Shown here: positions 35,001 to 47,298 of the stretch, in pieces | Layout of the letters: every line of letters starts with the position of its first letter | Numbering within the stretch: position 1 is the first letter of the stretch | NCBI GenBank assembly: GCA_015501075.1 | Contig: JADNYJ010000019.1 | Location: forward strand, 1 to 64,000 | Source of the DNA: Gymnopilus junonius | Lineage: Eukaryota; Basidiomycota; Agaricomycetes; Agaricales; Galerinaceae | Reading direction: 5' to 3' | Length of the DNA stretch: 64,000 nt | Notes under the pieces: model-generated | Databases searched by the model: none | The model's input: the letters and a program-made list of their open reading frames with translations, nothing else | Told to the model about the DNA's origin: nothing | Made by a program: the position numbers and the translations under genes

Positions 35001-38000
35001 ATTATTCCAGGTTTCAAGAAGCTTTCCTCGATGTCGCTAGATCCTGAAGACGCTATCACACTGAGAGCTCGTGTCATACAGTTCAAATATCTCACAGAGA
35101 AAGAGAACGTCGATGAAAATGGCGCTTTTGAGAATTTGCGGAACCTTGTTAAGAAGATTATCACTCCCAATTCCACTGACCAGGAGTATTCCCAGGCACT
35201 CGCGGAACTTGCAGAGCTATTTGCATCTCCTCATACCTCCGTGTCAAGCTTTGAATTGATTCAGAGCGGTTTTGTAGATGGTCTCCTTGCATTTGCTGCA
35301 GATGATAATCATTCTGGTACGTGGAACCACATCTCAATTTACGGCTCGCTGACGATCTGTATTAGTGAGTCTCCAGAGGAGAAAAGAGATTTTTTTCGAT
35401 GCCTTCGTCAGTCGGAAAGTAAAGAATTTGAACGCAAGTCAAACACCATTCGCGACCCTTGTCAAGAAGTTGCAGGAGAGCTTTACAAGAATGGAATCTT
35501 TCGAGGTCACTACCGTCTCCCAAGGCAGTGATGGTAAGACAGCATTTCTCAACAAATTCACACAAAATTTCATTCCTTTTTGTAGAATCTAAGCGAAGCT
35601 CCCCCTCTCTGCTTGCTCGCCAACTTCGTTTGCGTCTCGTCGCTGGAGATGACTCGGACATACCAAAGAATCTCAACAACATTGTTGTATCAATTCATGC
35701 AATTGCGACTTTCCAGGCTCTTCATGATTACCTTCGCCCTCGTGTGGCTGGTCTATTGAGCAGCGGGTCCCGCCTATCTGGCATGTTCGCGGCGTTGGCT
35801 GCTTCCGGTTTGATGGGCTCGGCGCATAGGCAACCAGGTGAAGATATGTTTGCCCAATCAAGGTCTAATGCACCCGCCGAATCTAGCAATGCCACGTCTT
35901 CATCGACAGTGCAAGGCGTTCAGCGTCGACGGAGTCAGCGTCTTGCTAAACAGGCTGCTGTGACCTCTCCCTCAGTCGACAACACGACCACTGATCCAGG
36001 TGACACTAACTCGTCTGTAGACGCAACCGACGCCCCTGCCGCGGAGCGTACGCCCAGCGACACCGTTGTTGATTCTGAACTTCAGGCTGACTTCACAGAT
36101 GATGAGGAAGTTGACGCAGAGGTATTCGAGGACGATGTCGATACCGATAATCCTATCTCAGAGAAGACAATTACCCTTTCGGTAGTGGAAGGTTTGTATG
36201 CAAGCTTTCTTTCTTCTTAGCCGTATTAATATTTAAATAGATGGTGGCAAAGTTGAGGCTCAGACACCAGATGGCACCAGGGTAGCAACTCCGAACGCCG
36301 GCAAGGAAAGTCAAATCGGCACAAAAAATACACTGTCGCAGCGTGGTTCTTATGCAGCAGCACTCAAAGCGAAACCCACCGATTGGCACCTTGAATTTTC
36401 AATGGACGATCATATCCTGCCGTTAGACTTGACAATTTACGGAGCCATTCATCAACATGAAATGCGGAAGAAAGCTGGAGCAACTCCTCTCAACATGATT
36501 TGGCAAGGCGTTTATACAGTCAAGTTTAAGAAGGTGACTGGGCCTGCTCCTAGTTCTGAAGGTATGCTTACCTTCCACAACGTGTGATCACTGTTGCTCA
36601 CGGATAAATCTAGCTCGAGCAGATGCCACCGATATCGGCAACAAGAATCGATCAGGCAATCTTACCCTTTCATCACTTCCAGATGATGCACCTCATTCTA
36701 AAGTCCTTCGTCTTTTACGAGTGCTGTCTCAGTTAAATACCTTTGAAATGGAGCGGCCTACTTTCCCTGGCGACAAAAGGAATCTTCCAGACTCGGCTTT
36801 CGTTAATAATAAACTCACGGCGAAACTGACGCGTCAGTTGGAAGAACCAATGATTGTTGCCAGGTTTGGATCTATACATACATTTTACGTGAACTCTACT
36901 TACGCTTACACAGTTCATGCCTCCCTGATTGGGCATTGGATCTTCCTCAACATTTCCCGTTCCTGTTCCCATTTGCGACACGTTATAACTTCCTTCAGTC
37001 GACGTCATTTGGCTATGCCCGTTTGATCCTGAAATGGCAAAGTCAGCAGACGAGAGGGCAAGATAATTCAAGGCGAGACGACGGAATTGGTTTCCTAGGG
37101 CGTTTACAGCGACAGAAAGTCCGAATTTCACGCAAGCATATTCTCGAATCTGCTGTGAAAGTATTTGAACTTTATGGCTCATCGTCTTCGATACTCGAAG
37201 TGGAATACTTCGAGGAAGTAGGAACTGGCCTGGGACCGACCTTGGAATTTTACTCTTTGGTGTCGAAGGAATTTGCTAGAAAGGACCTGAAACTTTGGAG
37301 GGACGCAGATACTTCTGGATCTGGTTTATATGTTGATCACCCGACTGGACTCTATCCGGCACCAATCAGTAGAGAAGATATATTGAACGATGGTGGACAG
37401 TGAGTATATACATTTTTGCATTTGCTATTGTTATAACCGCTCTCACAGGAAACGAACTCACATTTTGCGAGTCATCGGTCAATTTGTTGCGAAGGCGATG
37501 CTCGATTCCCGAATCATTGACTTAGCTTTGAACAAAGTGTTTTTGAAGCTCGTTCTGGGAGAAAATGTTCCCGTAACCATCTCGACTCTCAAGGCAGGTC
37601 GCTATTTCTTTGTCATTTCTGCATTTGCTCAATCCTGTTGATCTATCAGCTTGTGGACGTTGATCTTGCAAATTCCCTTTCCCAGATCCAGAGCTTGACC
37701 TCCAGCAGTAGCACACCCAAAGACAAAGTACGTTATTTCGGCGCATTTCATATGACTCTAACCTAATTTCTTTTTTTCTGAAGGTTGCACAGAAGGTGGC
37801 AAAGATCGAACAAGTCAGAATCGAAGATCTGGCACTAGACTTTACAATCCCAGGCTATAACATCGAGCTTCGTGTAAGACATCTATTTCAAAATTTTCTA
37901 GTTGCAGTTCAATAAGACTACTTCACAGCCGAATGGAAGGGACATCCCCGTAACGTCGGAAAACGTCAACGAGTACATCACTGAGGTCTTAGATGCAATC

Positions 38001-38590
38001 GTCGGTAAAGGTGCTACTATCCAGGCTAAAGCCTTCCGAGACGGGTTTTCGAAAGTTTTTCCTATTTCCGACCTACGCGCATTCTCTGCAGACGAACTTG
38101 TCATGCTTTTCGGGAATTCGGAAGAGGATTGGAGTGCTGAAAGTAAATATTTTCTTCACTCGTCACATAATTTGATTCTAATAACCCTTCAAAGCCCTCT
38201 CCGAGGCCCTGAAAGCTGATCACGGCTTCAACGTAGAAAGCCGAGCTATACGGGACCTCATTGAGATTATGTCAGATTACGACCCCCCTGCCCGCCGGGC
38301 GTACTTGCAATTCATCACTGGTAGCCCTAAGCTTCCTATTGGCGGTAGGTTGTTTTTACTCTGAGACTAAACACTTGCTTAATCAACCTCTAGGTTTCCG
38401 GGGCCTGAATCCTCCCCTTACCGTCGTCCGAAAACTACACGAAGCACCGTTGACTGCTGATGATTACCTGCCCAGTGTCATGACTTGCGTCAACTATCTG
38501 AAACTCCCGGAATATAGCTCAAAGCAAGTCATGAAAGAGAAACTACAGGTGGCTACGCAGGAAGGTGTTGGAAGCTTCCATTTATCATGA
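32004..38590 (+). CDS. UFD4: HECT-type E3 ubiquitin ligase, Ufd4/TRIP12 family
   Basis: Large ligase of the ubiquitin-fusion-degradation pathway, which also acts in N-degron and quality-control turnover. Seen: a disordered basic/acidic N-terminus ([18 protein letters not shown], then Glu/Asp runs at about 32860-32930), armadillo-like repeats ([60 protein letters not shown]), a region with [19 protein letters not shown], and a C-terminal HECT domain from about 37090. The HECT part carries [48 protein letters not shown] and, at 38486-38488, the catalytic Cys in [17 protein letters not shown], ending GSFHLS. About a dozen introns, all consistent in phase. It is the longest gene in the window (6.6 kb) and shows no frame break. 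Confidence 0.93.
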
Positions 38591-38965
38591 ACCGAATGTT
38601 CTGCAGATGTTCTGTCAAGTTCAACGGTGTATGTAGAAACATTATCGTCGACTTTTTTGTTTGATCGCCCCTATAATTCATCTTCAGTAATAGAACTCAG
38701 CCACAATTCAGCATATGCATATTTCTATAGCATGATTTTTTCTGTATTGCACTCTGACTAAAACACCAATTGTACTTGTCCAGTTGTCCGCGCTCGTGCT
38801 TTTGAAGTTTAGTTGTCTACAGCAAAGACCTACAGCTCTTCAAGACGTCTTAAGCTTCCTAATATTAGTAAGCTCGTGACTCGGCCCGAGTCAATTCCTA
38901 AATTGAATGACATAAGCACTGAGTCCTCCTCGAGGTTCCGCCTTTCTTGAGCCTTGACATCCATC
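38591..38965. other. Intergenic between UFD4 and RDS3
   Basis: AT-rich UFD4 3' flank followed by the RDS3 promoter. Nothing further recognised. Confidence 0.5.
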
Positions 38966-39565
38966 ATGTCTAAGCACCATCCCGGTAAATGCTGCTTTGC
39001 CTTGCACAACAGAAACTTCTAGATGCTAACCATCTGTTATAGATCTGATAATGTGTCGAAGGCAACCTGGCATTGGTTTGTAATTCACAGCCTTTCCTAT
39101 GCTACTTTGCTAATTGAGTTTGGTAGCAATTGGCCGTCTCTGCGAAAAGTGTGATGGTAAATGGTATGCGAGCCTCAGTTCTGATTTAAATGATTACTGA
39201 GTCTCTGTTTTAGCCCCGTATGTGATTCATATGTACGGCCAGAGACCTTAGTTCGTATTTGCGATGAATGCAACTTCGGTACATATGGTGGACGATGTAT
39301 AATCTGTGGTGCACCAGGTAAGTTTGCTCTCCCTCATTGTCAAGTTAAAGGTCCTGACAAACGATTCATTAGGTATCTCAGATGCCTACTATTGCGCAGA
39401 ATGCACCCGATTGGAGAAAGACCGTGATGGCTGCCCGAAGATCGTCAATCTAGGTGCCAGTCGAACAGATTTATTTTATGAGCGGCGTCGCCTTGGTAAG
39501 TCGCCTTCAGGTTCAACGCATTAAAACAATATCCACGTTACTTCCTAGGTTTTAAGAAAGGTTAG
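38966..39565 (+). CDS. RDS3: SF3b subunit PHF5A/Rds3 (pre-mRNA splicing)
   Basis: Small zinc-finger core protein of the SF3b part of U2 snRNP, needed for branch-site recognition. Seen: [103 protein letters not shown] and GFKKG. The zinc-binding CxxC pairs are all present and the length (about 110 residues) is normal. Five introns in 600 bp, with exon 1 only about eight codons. Convergent with the PB1-ZZ gene (114 bp between stops). Confidence 0.96.
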
Positions 39566-39679
39566 ATCGATGCCAGATACCAAACAACAACTATATGCCC
39601 TCTCAATGCAATATTATTCATACAAATTTTTCATTACACAAGAAAGGTATATAAACAGTTATACAAATGCATTGACAGT

Positions 39680-42600
39680 TTAACGATAGATAGGGTAGGG
39701 TATGACGGGCGGGTTTTCTGAAGCGCTGTCTAGATTGGCAAAGTTTCTGCCAACAAAAGGGTTAGCTAAACTGGTAGTGTTGTACTTTACCACATACCTT
39801 AACAACTGCATGTCAACCTGAATAGCAAAAAGTTCAGAATAAATTCAACAGAAAAAGCTGAAATCTCTTACGATGGATTTGAAAACAATGAAAACATGCG
39901 TATCATCATGAGTGTCTACTTCTTGACAAGAATCGCATAAGTCCACAGCACAATAGGCACATCGGAACCATTCTCCCTCAATGCGCTTTATGCATCGATC
40001 ACAGATGGCCGAAGAATGGACAAGTGATGCCAAGTAAGCTAAGAAGAGGCAGAATGTCATGCAATGAGGTACACAGGAACAAAACTCGTAGCAAACCTTT
40101 AGGGTCAGTAGTCTTCGGTGCTGTGGGAGGGGGTCCAGCTGGAACCTTGTATCTAAAATTTGGGTTAAAAAAAGGAAAACATGGCAAGCATCGTAAAATC
40201 CTACAAAGGAGGTAGCATGGGAAAGGGTGACTCCAGCGGTTGGTGAACTGGTCTCGGCAGCTTGAAAAAGACATGCATCGGATCGTGAATGATGTAAGAT
40301 CGTGCTTCACAACTAGCACACTAAAAAAGACAAGGTCAACGTTTAGTTGATAAGCCCCTGTCTATACATACCAGACTGAATGCTGAGGGCTTTGAAGGGC
40401 AGTGCGCACACTGATACCGGATGCCAATGATCAACTGCAAAAAATATTTAGCACTAGAACAGAGGTTAAACTTCAGAGAACACATACATGTCCACATCCA
40501 TTGCAGAAAAGGCGATGGTCATCAGGAGAGTGCGATAGACCATCTCTTGATCCAGAGCCAATTAAAGTATGGGCATATGAGGATATTTCAGAGTCTGCTT
40601 TTGATCTTGGCAAGGAGAAACCGACACTGGCGGCGTCCCTGGTCCAGAGATGCACTGCACGCCGACTCGCGTTTCGAAGCTAAATGAACACTTAGTGTTT
40701 GGATTGAGTTCATAGTTGACAGGAATCCCACCTCCGTGTTTTCTAAAGGATATGGAATCTAGAAAAAATGTCAAGCTCACTGATAATGACTACCACGCTC
40801 AATAAATACCTTGATTAAGATATGAGAAGAATTGTGGCCACCGTCGTCCGAATCCAAATTGCCGGGAAGGCCTGCTGATTCACAGTTAGAGCATATGTCC
40901 ACTGAGTCGCAAATGGCACAGTGGAATCTAGCCCCGACGATATCCAACAGGCAGCTATCATTCAGAACATCAGAAGACTTTATTAAGGAGGCGTAGGGAA
41001 GGGCGACCCACTGTGCACATTTGACCCCTGGGTGTTTGAGAGCTTTCAGGACGTCAGCTACAGCATCGCAACGTAATAACACGAAAAACGCACAAAGTTC
41101 TTCATGGGGATCAGGGATCACAGTAGAAGAGAACTCAGAACCTCCTCGGACCTCAACAGGTTTATCGGGAAGTATTAGGAATGCGTGGGACGGGTGTAGT
41201 TCATGGACTTGGCTGTGTACTGAATGAGTTCAGAAGCTGCAATAAACTGTGATAAATTTACCTATAGCAAGCGCGACATAAATGCATTTTCGAGCAAGAA
41301 GCACATTTGTATCTCTTTCGTTCAGTAACAGCAGAACACGTAGAACACTGCGATATTTGCGCTTCGTCGAGGACTTGAACGAAATTTAGAACACCACGCG
41401 AAGTAGATTTGGTGGTGATTACACGTACCAACATCTTCCCAACCCAAGTGTCCCCACACTTTTTCTCTGTATGCATGTCGCAGTTGACCCTTCTTTGGAG
41501 CAGCACGTCTCCATTGCGATGCTCTTTGGGGATCATCGTGAGTCGGGGACATATTGTTGATAGGAGAGGTGCCGGGGGCAGCTAAGGCTCCTTCAATGGC
41601 GTGATGAATCCCGACAGATTCTAAGCAAGCAGAACAAAGCTCGTATCCCGGAGACGTGTGTGGTGAAGAAGGCGATGATGGGACACTTAAATGTGACCGA
41701 GGCGCAAACATAGATTGGGAGGGTGAACCAAGGGAAGGTGAGGAGGGAATAGATGGCAAAGGCTTGTAGTAAAGAGAATCCGAACTTCCAATGTATGTCT
41801 GGGAAGAACTGGAGTTGGGGCTAGAAAATAATGCATGACCTTGTGGCGGGTACGTATATTGGGTAATCGGGGAGTCTCTTTCTCTGTCCTTGCCTTTCTC
41901 CCAAGGATTGTTGCGCGCAGGAGCCTTCTCTCCGCAAGTGGAGCATACATATCTGATAGCGTCTAAGAGAACACCGCAATTTGAACAGTCTGTGAGAATC
42001 TCCGGCGGAGGCCCGGGGACTGGTAGAAATGGCAGGATATCTTTATCGATGTCCTGGGATAAACCTGGAAATTCTTCATGAATGGACATAGCCTGTACGT
42101 CATGATGTCTACCGTGCTGGCTCTCTGCCGGTTTGATCCTTTGAGAGGCAAGCCAATTGAGTTGCATCGAAGTAGGTCGAGGTCCACGCAGAGGGTTTTG
42201 AATGTAGACATCAACGTCAACATTGCCAGTTTGCTTGCCATCGTCCGACCCTTGGAACTGTGAAGATGAGCCCGATGTATAAGTGTAGTAATACCTTCCA
42301 CTGGGATCTCTCTCTAGAGCTAGATCACCTCCTAAGGGATCCTCCCCCAAAACGTCATCCTGAGAATTTAAAGACAAGGAGAACCGGTCTGATTCGGACG
42401 GGTCTGGCAGCGCTCCCAGCTTGGATCGAATAGTTCTCTCATTCTGATCTCGCAGCCAAGCAGCACCGCGTTCACTGGCAGCCAGGGAATCGAAGTCCAC
42501 GCTTGATGAATCGTCTTGCATGGCCTCAGATAATTTCAGACGTTCAAACACTCCTGAAGGGTCGGCCGGAAAACGTTCTGCAGCAGCCGCAAGAGCTGAA

Positions 42601-43312
42601 CCTCCTCGGCTTCGATGAGAACCAATATCTGAAGTAGGTAGCTCTCTGTTCGCATTCGACTGGACCTCTACGGCTCTGCCCACAGAAGTTTTCCGATTGT
42701 CTGAACTGGTGAAACTTCTTTGCTTTGGAATAGGATGTGGCGATAGGCTGGGCGCTCTCCCGTTTCGAGCGGATGATGTTCCGGGATCTCTTGAACTAAC
42801 AGTAACAGAGTCGTCATCAAGGTCGACGGAAGGTGTCCCGAAGGAAAACGACTGCTGACTACCGTTTCTTCCTTTGAATTCTTCCAGACTTACAAGGGAG
42901 GAAGTGTCGGAGAGACTTGGGCCATCGTAATCCACTGTTATGTCAACTCTAAGTGTGATTTTACGGGCTCCAAAGCTCCTCCCAGATAGAATGGATGCCG
43001 CTGAAGAAATTGGAGCGTCGTCTCCTGCCTGGAAGTACTGGATCGCCTCATAGAGATCGGTGTCTGTGGTAATGGTCGTGATTTCCCCGTCGTCATCTTT
43101 GTATGAAACAGCATAGGCAGTGGCATACAGCGAGAAGCACTGTTCTACCTGGAAACTCGTCGAGATGAGTTCATCACATCGATGTACGATGTTCATACCT
43201 TTCTGCGAAGTAGATCATATGAACAATTCCTTGCAGAGCTAAACGTAATTCTTTTGTGCCATTTATCGAACGTGCATTTAACAATTAGTGGTTTATCCGG
43301 TGGACTATACAT
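39680..43312 (-). CDS. PB1 and multiple ZZ-type zinc-finger protein (NBR1/p62-like architecture)
   Basis: Seen on the minus strand: an N-terminal PB1 domain, MYSPPDKPLIVKCTFDKWHK with RITFSSARNCSYDLLRRK and, after an intron, VEQCFSLYATAYAVSYKDDD and TTDTDLYEAIQYFQAGDDAP (the acidic OPCA-type end). A Ser-rich linker of several hundred residues follows, then a chain of ZZ-type fingers: CSNCGVLLDAIRYVCSTCGE with a long insertion before CSACLESVGIHHA, CSTCSAVTERKRYKCASCSK, HCAICDSVDICSNCESAG, IGIRYQCAHCPSKPSAF, and CDRCIKRIEGEWFRCAYCAV with LCDSCQEVDTHDDTHVF. The last exons end SENPPVIPYPIYR, stop at 39680. PB1 plus ZZ is the layout of selective-autophagy receptors, but I did not see an NBR1 FW domain or a clear LC3-binding motif, so the function is inferred only. 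An in-frame upstream ATG at 43438 is an alternative start. Confidence 0.8.
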
Positions 43313-43718
43313 GAGAGGAGTAGAGGTGAGTAGGAGGAATGGTTGCTGTAGGCCAGATAAGTCAACGTCGAAGGACGATGCTGAACATGGTGTAATGGGC
43401 TTGGCAAATATGTTCACAGAATCGGCTTTCCGCAGCAAAGATGAGTCTGATCGGTAAGCAATGCTCTTCGGAATCTATTTTTTACTCCGGCTTTACTGGG
43501 TCTATGTGCCCTTACTCTTATTCATTGTATCAGTTACTTATCGGATGTCCTTTTACTAGATGAAATCCGACATCGAAATACCTCGACTAGAATCAGAATC
43601 AAAGATCCACGAATTTAAATCAGATCACTATATTGTCAAATATCGTCACCTCTCCAACGCAGTCGCCACTACACATTAATCAACGTCTTGTACTTACATA
43701 TATAGCAAAGCAGAGTAC
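43313..43718. other. Intergenic / leader of the PB1-ZZ gene
   Basis: The PB1-ZZ reading frame stays open upstream to an ATG at 43438, so part may be a 5' leader or extra N-terminus. The rest is the WD40 gene 3' flank. Confidence 0.45.
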
Positions 43719-46700
43719 TCACACCACTAGCTGATGTTCACCAGCAAAACGATCCCCGAGCGAGAAATGGCTGATATCAGAGTTGGCCTCCGCTATAGAT
43801 ATTCCGTTCTCATCGTCATAACTCGACACCAACGGATTCCATAACCGGACACAGCCTGGTGAATGCAAACAGAAAACCGATCAGAATAGTCATCGTATCA
43901 CGAGAAAGCTTATACAAGCCATGCTCATACCATCCTCTCCTGCTGTAACGAGAGCTACGCGTCTCGTGTGCTCCGACTGGACCCATTGAGCTTTCACAAC
44001 ACCAAAAGTGGACGTTTGCGATGGTGCTTTGGACTCTCCGAAGTGTTCATACTCAAACAGAGGCCCTCGAGTGAGCATCCGTGAGTCGTAGACGTGCAAA
44101 AAATTGTCATTGCGAGCAACCGCCAGATATACCCCATCTGGACTGAACGTCGTACAATTCACTTCACCTTCAAAACCTTCGTAACGGGATGGGAAGGTCT
44201 CGAGGTCAATTGTAGTATGTGCTGTAGGGTTTTGGCGATTCACGTCGTACAGTCGTAAGATGTGCCTGTTTACCGACGCTCGCGTTGATAAAGCCAGGAT
44301 ACCACCTGAAAATAGGTCATCGATCTCTAGCCTTACAAGCAAAATGAAAAATCTGTGTGGTTACCAGTTGGGTCAACAGCCAGAGTATCGCCAGCTTCTG
44401 TTGCGTCCAATTCATATAGGCTTTCCCAACTGCCTAAATCAAAAACCTTGTGCCGACCCTTAAACGTTTCTGGAACAAATATATCAGGGTTTGAAGGTTC
44501 GGACGATACAAACAAGTGGTTGGCCGTGATCCCCATGCCCCATGCCACAGACCCGATAATGTGGCGTTCTCTGCTGTGGTGCAAATAGAAATCTTCGTAT
44601 CTGTGTTCTGACCCCTCGTCCGTTAAGATGAATATGTGGACCTTCCTATGATGGAAGGGAATCGATGAGTGCCCGAAGGTGGAAGAGATATAGGTATCAA
44701 GAACGTTACCTTTCAGCCACAGCCAAGACCGACTCGTTGGGTTTGAACGTGAGCTCATGAGGGACCCTACCGAATGTGTGTAGTGAGGAGTTATTCCATA
44801 AATCCTTGTCGGATGACACCTCTGTAGGATCGCATGGATTCTTGTCCTCTCCCGTGTGTTCAGATAATGTCCAGAGGCGCACTTTCTTGTCTGCCCCAGA
44901 GGTTACAAAAGCGTCCCTGGAACAGTTATTTGTTAAAGTAGGGAAGAAATGATTCATTTAATTACGTACCTGTTCGGATCGAACTTGACATCGTTAACGG
45001 CGTAATACTTGAATCCACTACGGTAATTATCACGCTTCAATTGATGCCCTTTAGGAATGTTCAGACCGTTACACCATGTCATTAACGATCCTGGACGGTT
45101 GTAATCACTGGGTCGCTCTTTTGTTGTTTATGAACAAATATAGAGTTGTTGCAACACATGTGCATACCGTCAGGTCCGTCAGGCAAGCCACCATCGCATG
45201 CACTAGCAATAGCAGTCCAGCGTCCCTTCTGTTCAACCCGGGTAATGGCTAGAGAAAGGTATTACATCGCAAGGCATAATCAAATTACGGCTGGTACTTA
45301 CATCCAGGTGCCTCTTTAAACGAATTGATGGACTGCAACTTATTTAAATGCAAGTCATAAAAATCTAAATGCCATGGACGAAAGTAGGAGAAACTGAGCT
45401 GATGCTGACGTGTACGAGGCCTGAAATGCAGATTCGAGACTCTGTTCAACTACATGTTGTAAATCAGAAATTTACTGAAGGTGATGCAGGAAGAAAGCAC
45501 ACCCGATCCCAAATAAACTTAGGAGGGCCATTGTCTCTTGTCAAAGGATGATGATATGTCCTGGATGTATCAGGCTGGATATGCCGTGGCCGTGGGGGAG
45601 GTGTCCGAAGTTTGGGTTCATAAATATGAAGACTTTCAAGGTCGTCAGTAACATCGTCTTCGAATTTGTTTCTGTTGACCTCCATGGACTTCCACTGCAA
45701 GTAAAGTTTGTCACGGTATGCTTAAAAGCTTAAAAAAAGCGGGGTACACACTCTGGAGGCATCGTTTAAATTGAAACCCGGAGGGTCCCAATCCCAGTCG
45801 TCATCTTCCGACTCAGGTTCTGGTTCAAATTGTGGTAGCGGGGGCTCGTGCATTTCCACATCAGGGACGCTGAAGAGAGAAAGGCCGAAAGAACTTGATC
45901 GCTTGAGTTTCTAGGGAAAACGTCAGCCTGGGTATGGGAAAGCCACTGAGGAAAAAACCTTCTTGCTGGGGGCCACGATCTGGACAACCTCTAATTCGTT
46001 CTCAGAATCACTGGACAGTTCTATTACATCAAGCACACGTTTTCGGGCAGGATTCACGCTGCTATTGCGATTTATTGATGACCTAATGTTTCCTGACGCA
46101 GAGCTTGTAGTTGTGTTGGCGTTTACTTGCCGAGCACGAGCTAGTGCAGACCGCGAAATAGACGCAGGGCTGGCTACTTTCTCCTTCGATACGGGAGAAA
46201 CGAAAGAGATATCGGGCGATGGTGGTGTGACAGCCTTGACTTTGACGGGTAATGCATGCTGTACATTACTCCGTCGTGAGGAAGGCGTCATCAACGCCTT
46301 CGACGAAGAGGGTAATGGCGAAGGAGATACGGAGAGGTGGGGTGAATTGTCCAACTTTCGCCTCTTGTTCGCATAAGGGACTGTTGCAGGTTGAATAATG
46401 TTTGTCCGTTTTTGCGCCTACGGTATTTCAAAATAGATATTGCGACATAAATTCAAAGTTAGATAATAAGACATGTGGCATGCGTCAGGGAGACAAAAAA
46501 AATAAAGGTCACACCTTGATATCCTGAATGACAGGCCCAATGGTGGATGGGAAGTCCTTTCCTCGAATGGCGGTAGTGTCTGGAGTCGTCCGAGCTGTAC
46601 TGGTACTGGCAAGCGCATTTTTTTGCCCCATTGGTACATCCTTTTCCTTCTCTTTGCTCTTTCGAAAGCTCTGCCGGAAGGCGTGGCAATCAATGGTCTC

Positions 46701-46832
46701 TATTCCATCCTCTTCTGTGTATTCATATTTAGCATGATGCAGTTCCACGTCTACGACTGGCACAGCAAAGTTGTCCACATCGATGACTTCGACTTCTCTC
46801 TTGACTGTGAATCTTGAGGCATTCGGTTGCAT
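43719..46832 (-). CDS. WD40-repeat protein with long disordered N-terminus
   Basis: Seen: ATG at 46832 (MQPNASRFTVKREVEVIDVD), disordered N-terminal region of about 300 residues with REVEVIDVDNF and VLDVIELSSDSENE (both look like SUMO-interacting motifs), a KRRKLDNSPHL basic patch, an acidic Trp-rich EDDDWDWDPPGFN stretch, and then a beta-propeller. Propeller pieces are FVTSGADKKVRLWTLSEH, LTFKPNESVLAVAE, GKVKVFDLGSW-like KGRHKVFDLGSWESLYEL, LRLYDVNRQNP, CTTFSPDGVYLAVARND, LHVYDSRMLTRG and VTAGEDGCVRLWNPLVSS. Joins between all the large exons were checked and keep phase. The stop is at 43719 if the final GTGAGT is not used as a donor. I do not recognise a named orthologue. The combination suggests a nuclear adaptor; function unknown. 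Confidence 0.72.
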
Positions 46833-47298
46833 GAAGTGACTAGATAGATTGAACAGACAGTGCCTTGCGCGAAGAGTGACGAGGTATGTGGGGCACTGAT
46901 CCTCTGGTCCAAGGCTGTAGCTATTCAATACCCTGGACGTGGCGTATATATTTGCTATTGAAGGAGAGATCCGGAATTCAGAAAGGATAAAAACTGGAGT
47001 GTCTCAGTGAAATAAGGCAGGTTTGCGCCTCGAGATCCAGAGTGTCAAGAATTCTGATTCTATTGACACAACAGGCCAGAATTCAATGAAGAAATAAAGA
47101 GTGAGATAAAGCAAGACACGATGTGATGATACTCAACCGCGTTTCAATTGACGTACAAAGTCACGCTTTCTCACAGTCAACAAGCGAAGCTCAGTGGCGG
47201 TAACTTGGGCACCGTACCGAGCCGCTGTGCACACATCCAATTTCAGGCTTTCTCGTCGTTTCTATGGACGACCGACCACGACATACTAGACCTACTTC
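46833..47298. other. Intergenic between divergent WD40 and oxidoreductase genes
   Basis: Promoter region of both genes. The plus-strand frame 47148-47504 is a wrong-frame reading across exon 1 and intron 1 of the oxidoreductase. Confidence 0.45.
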
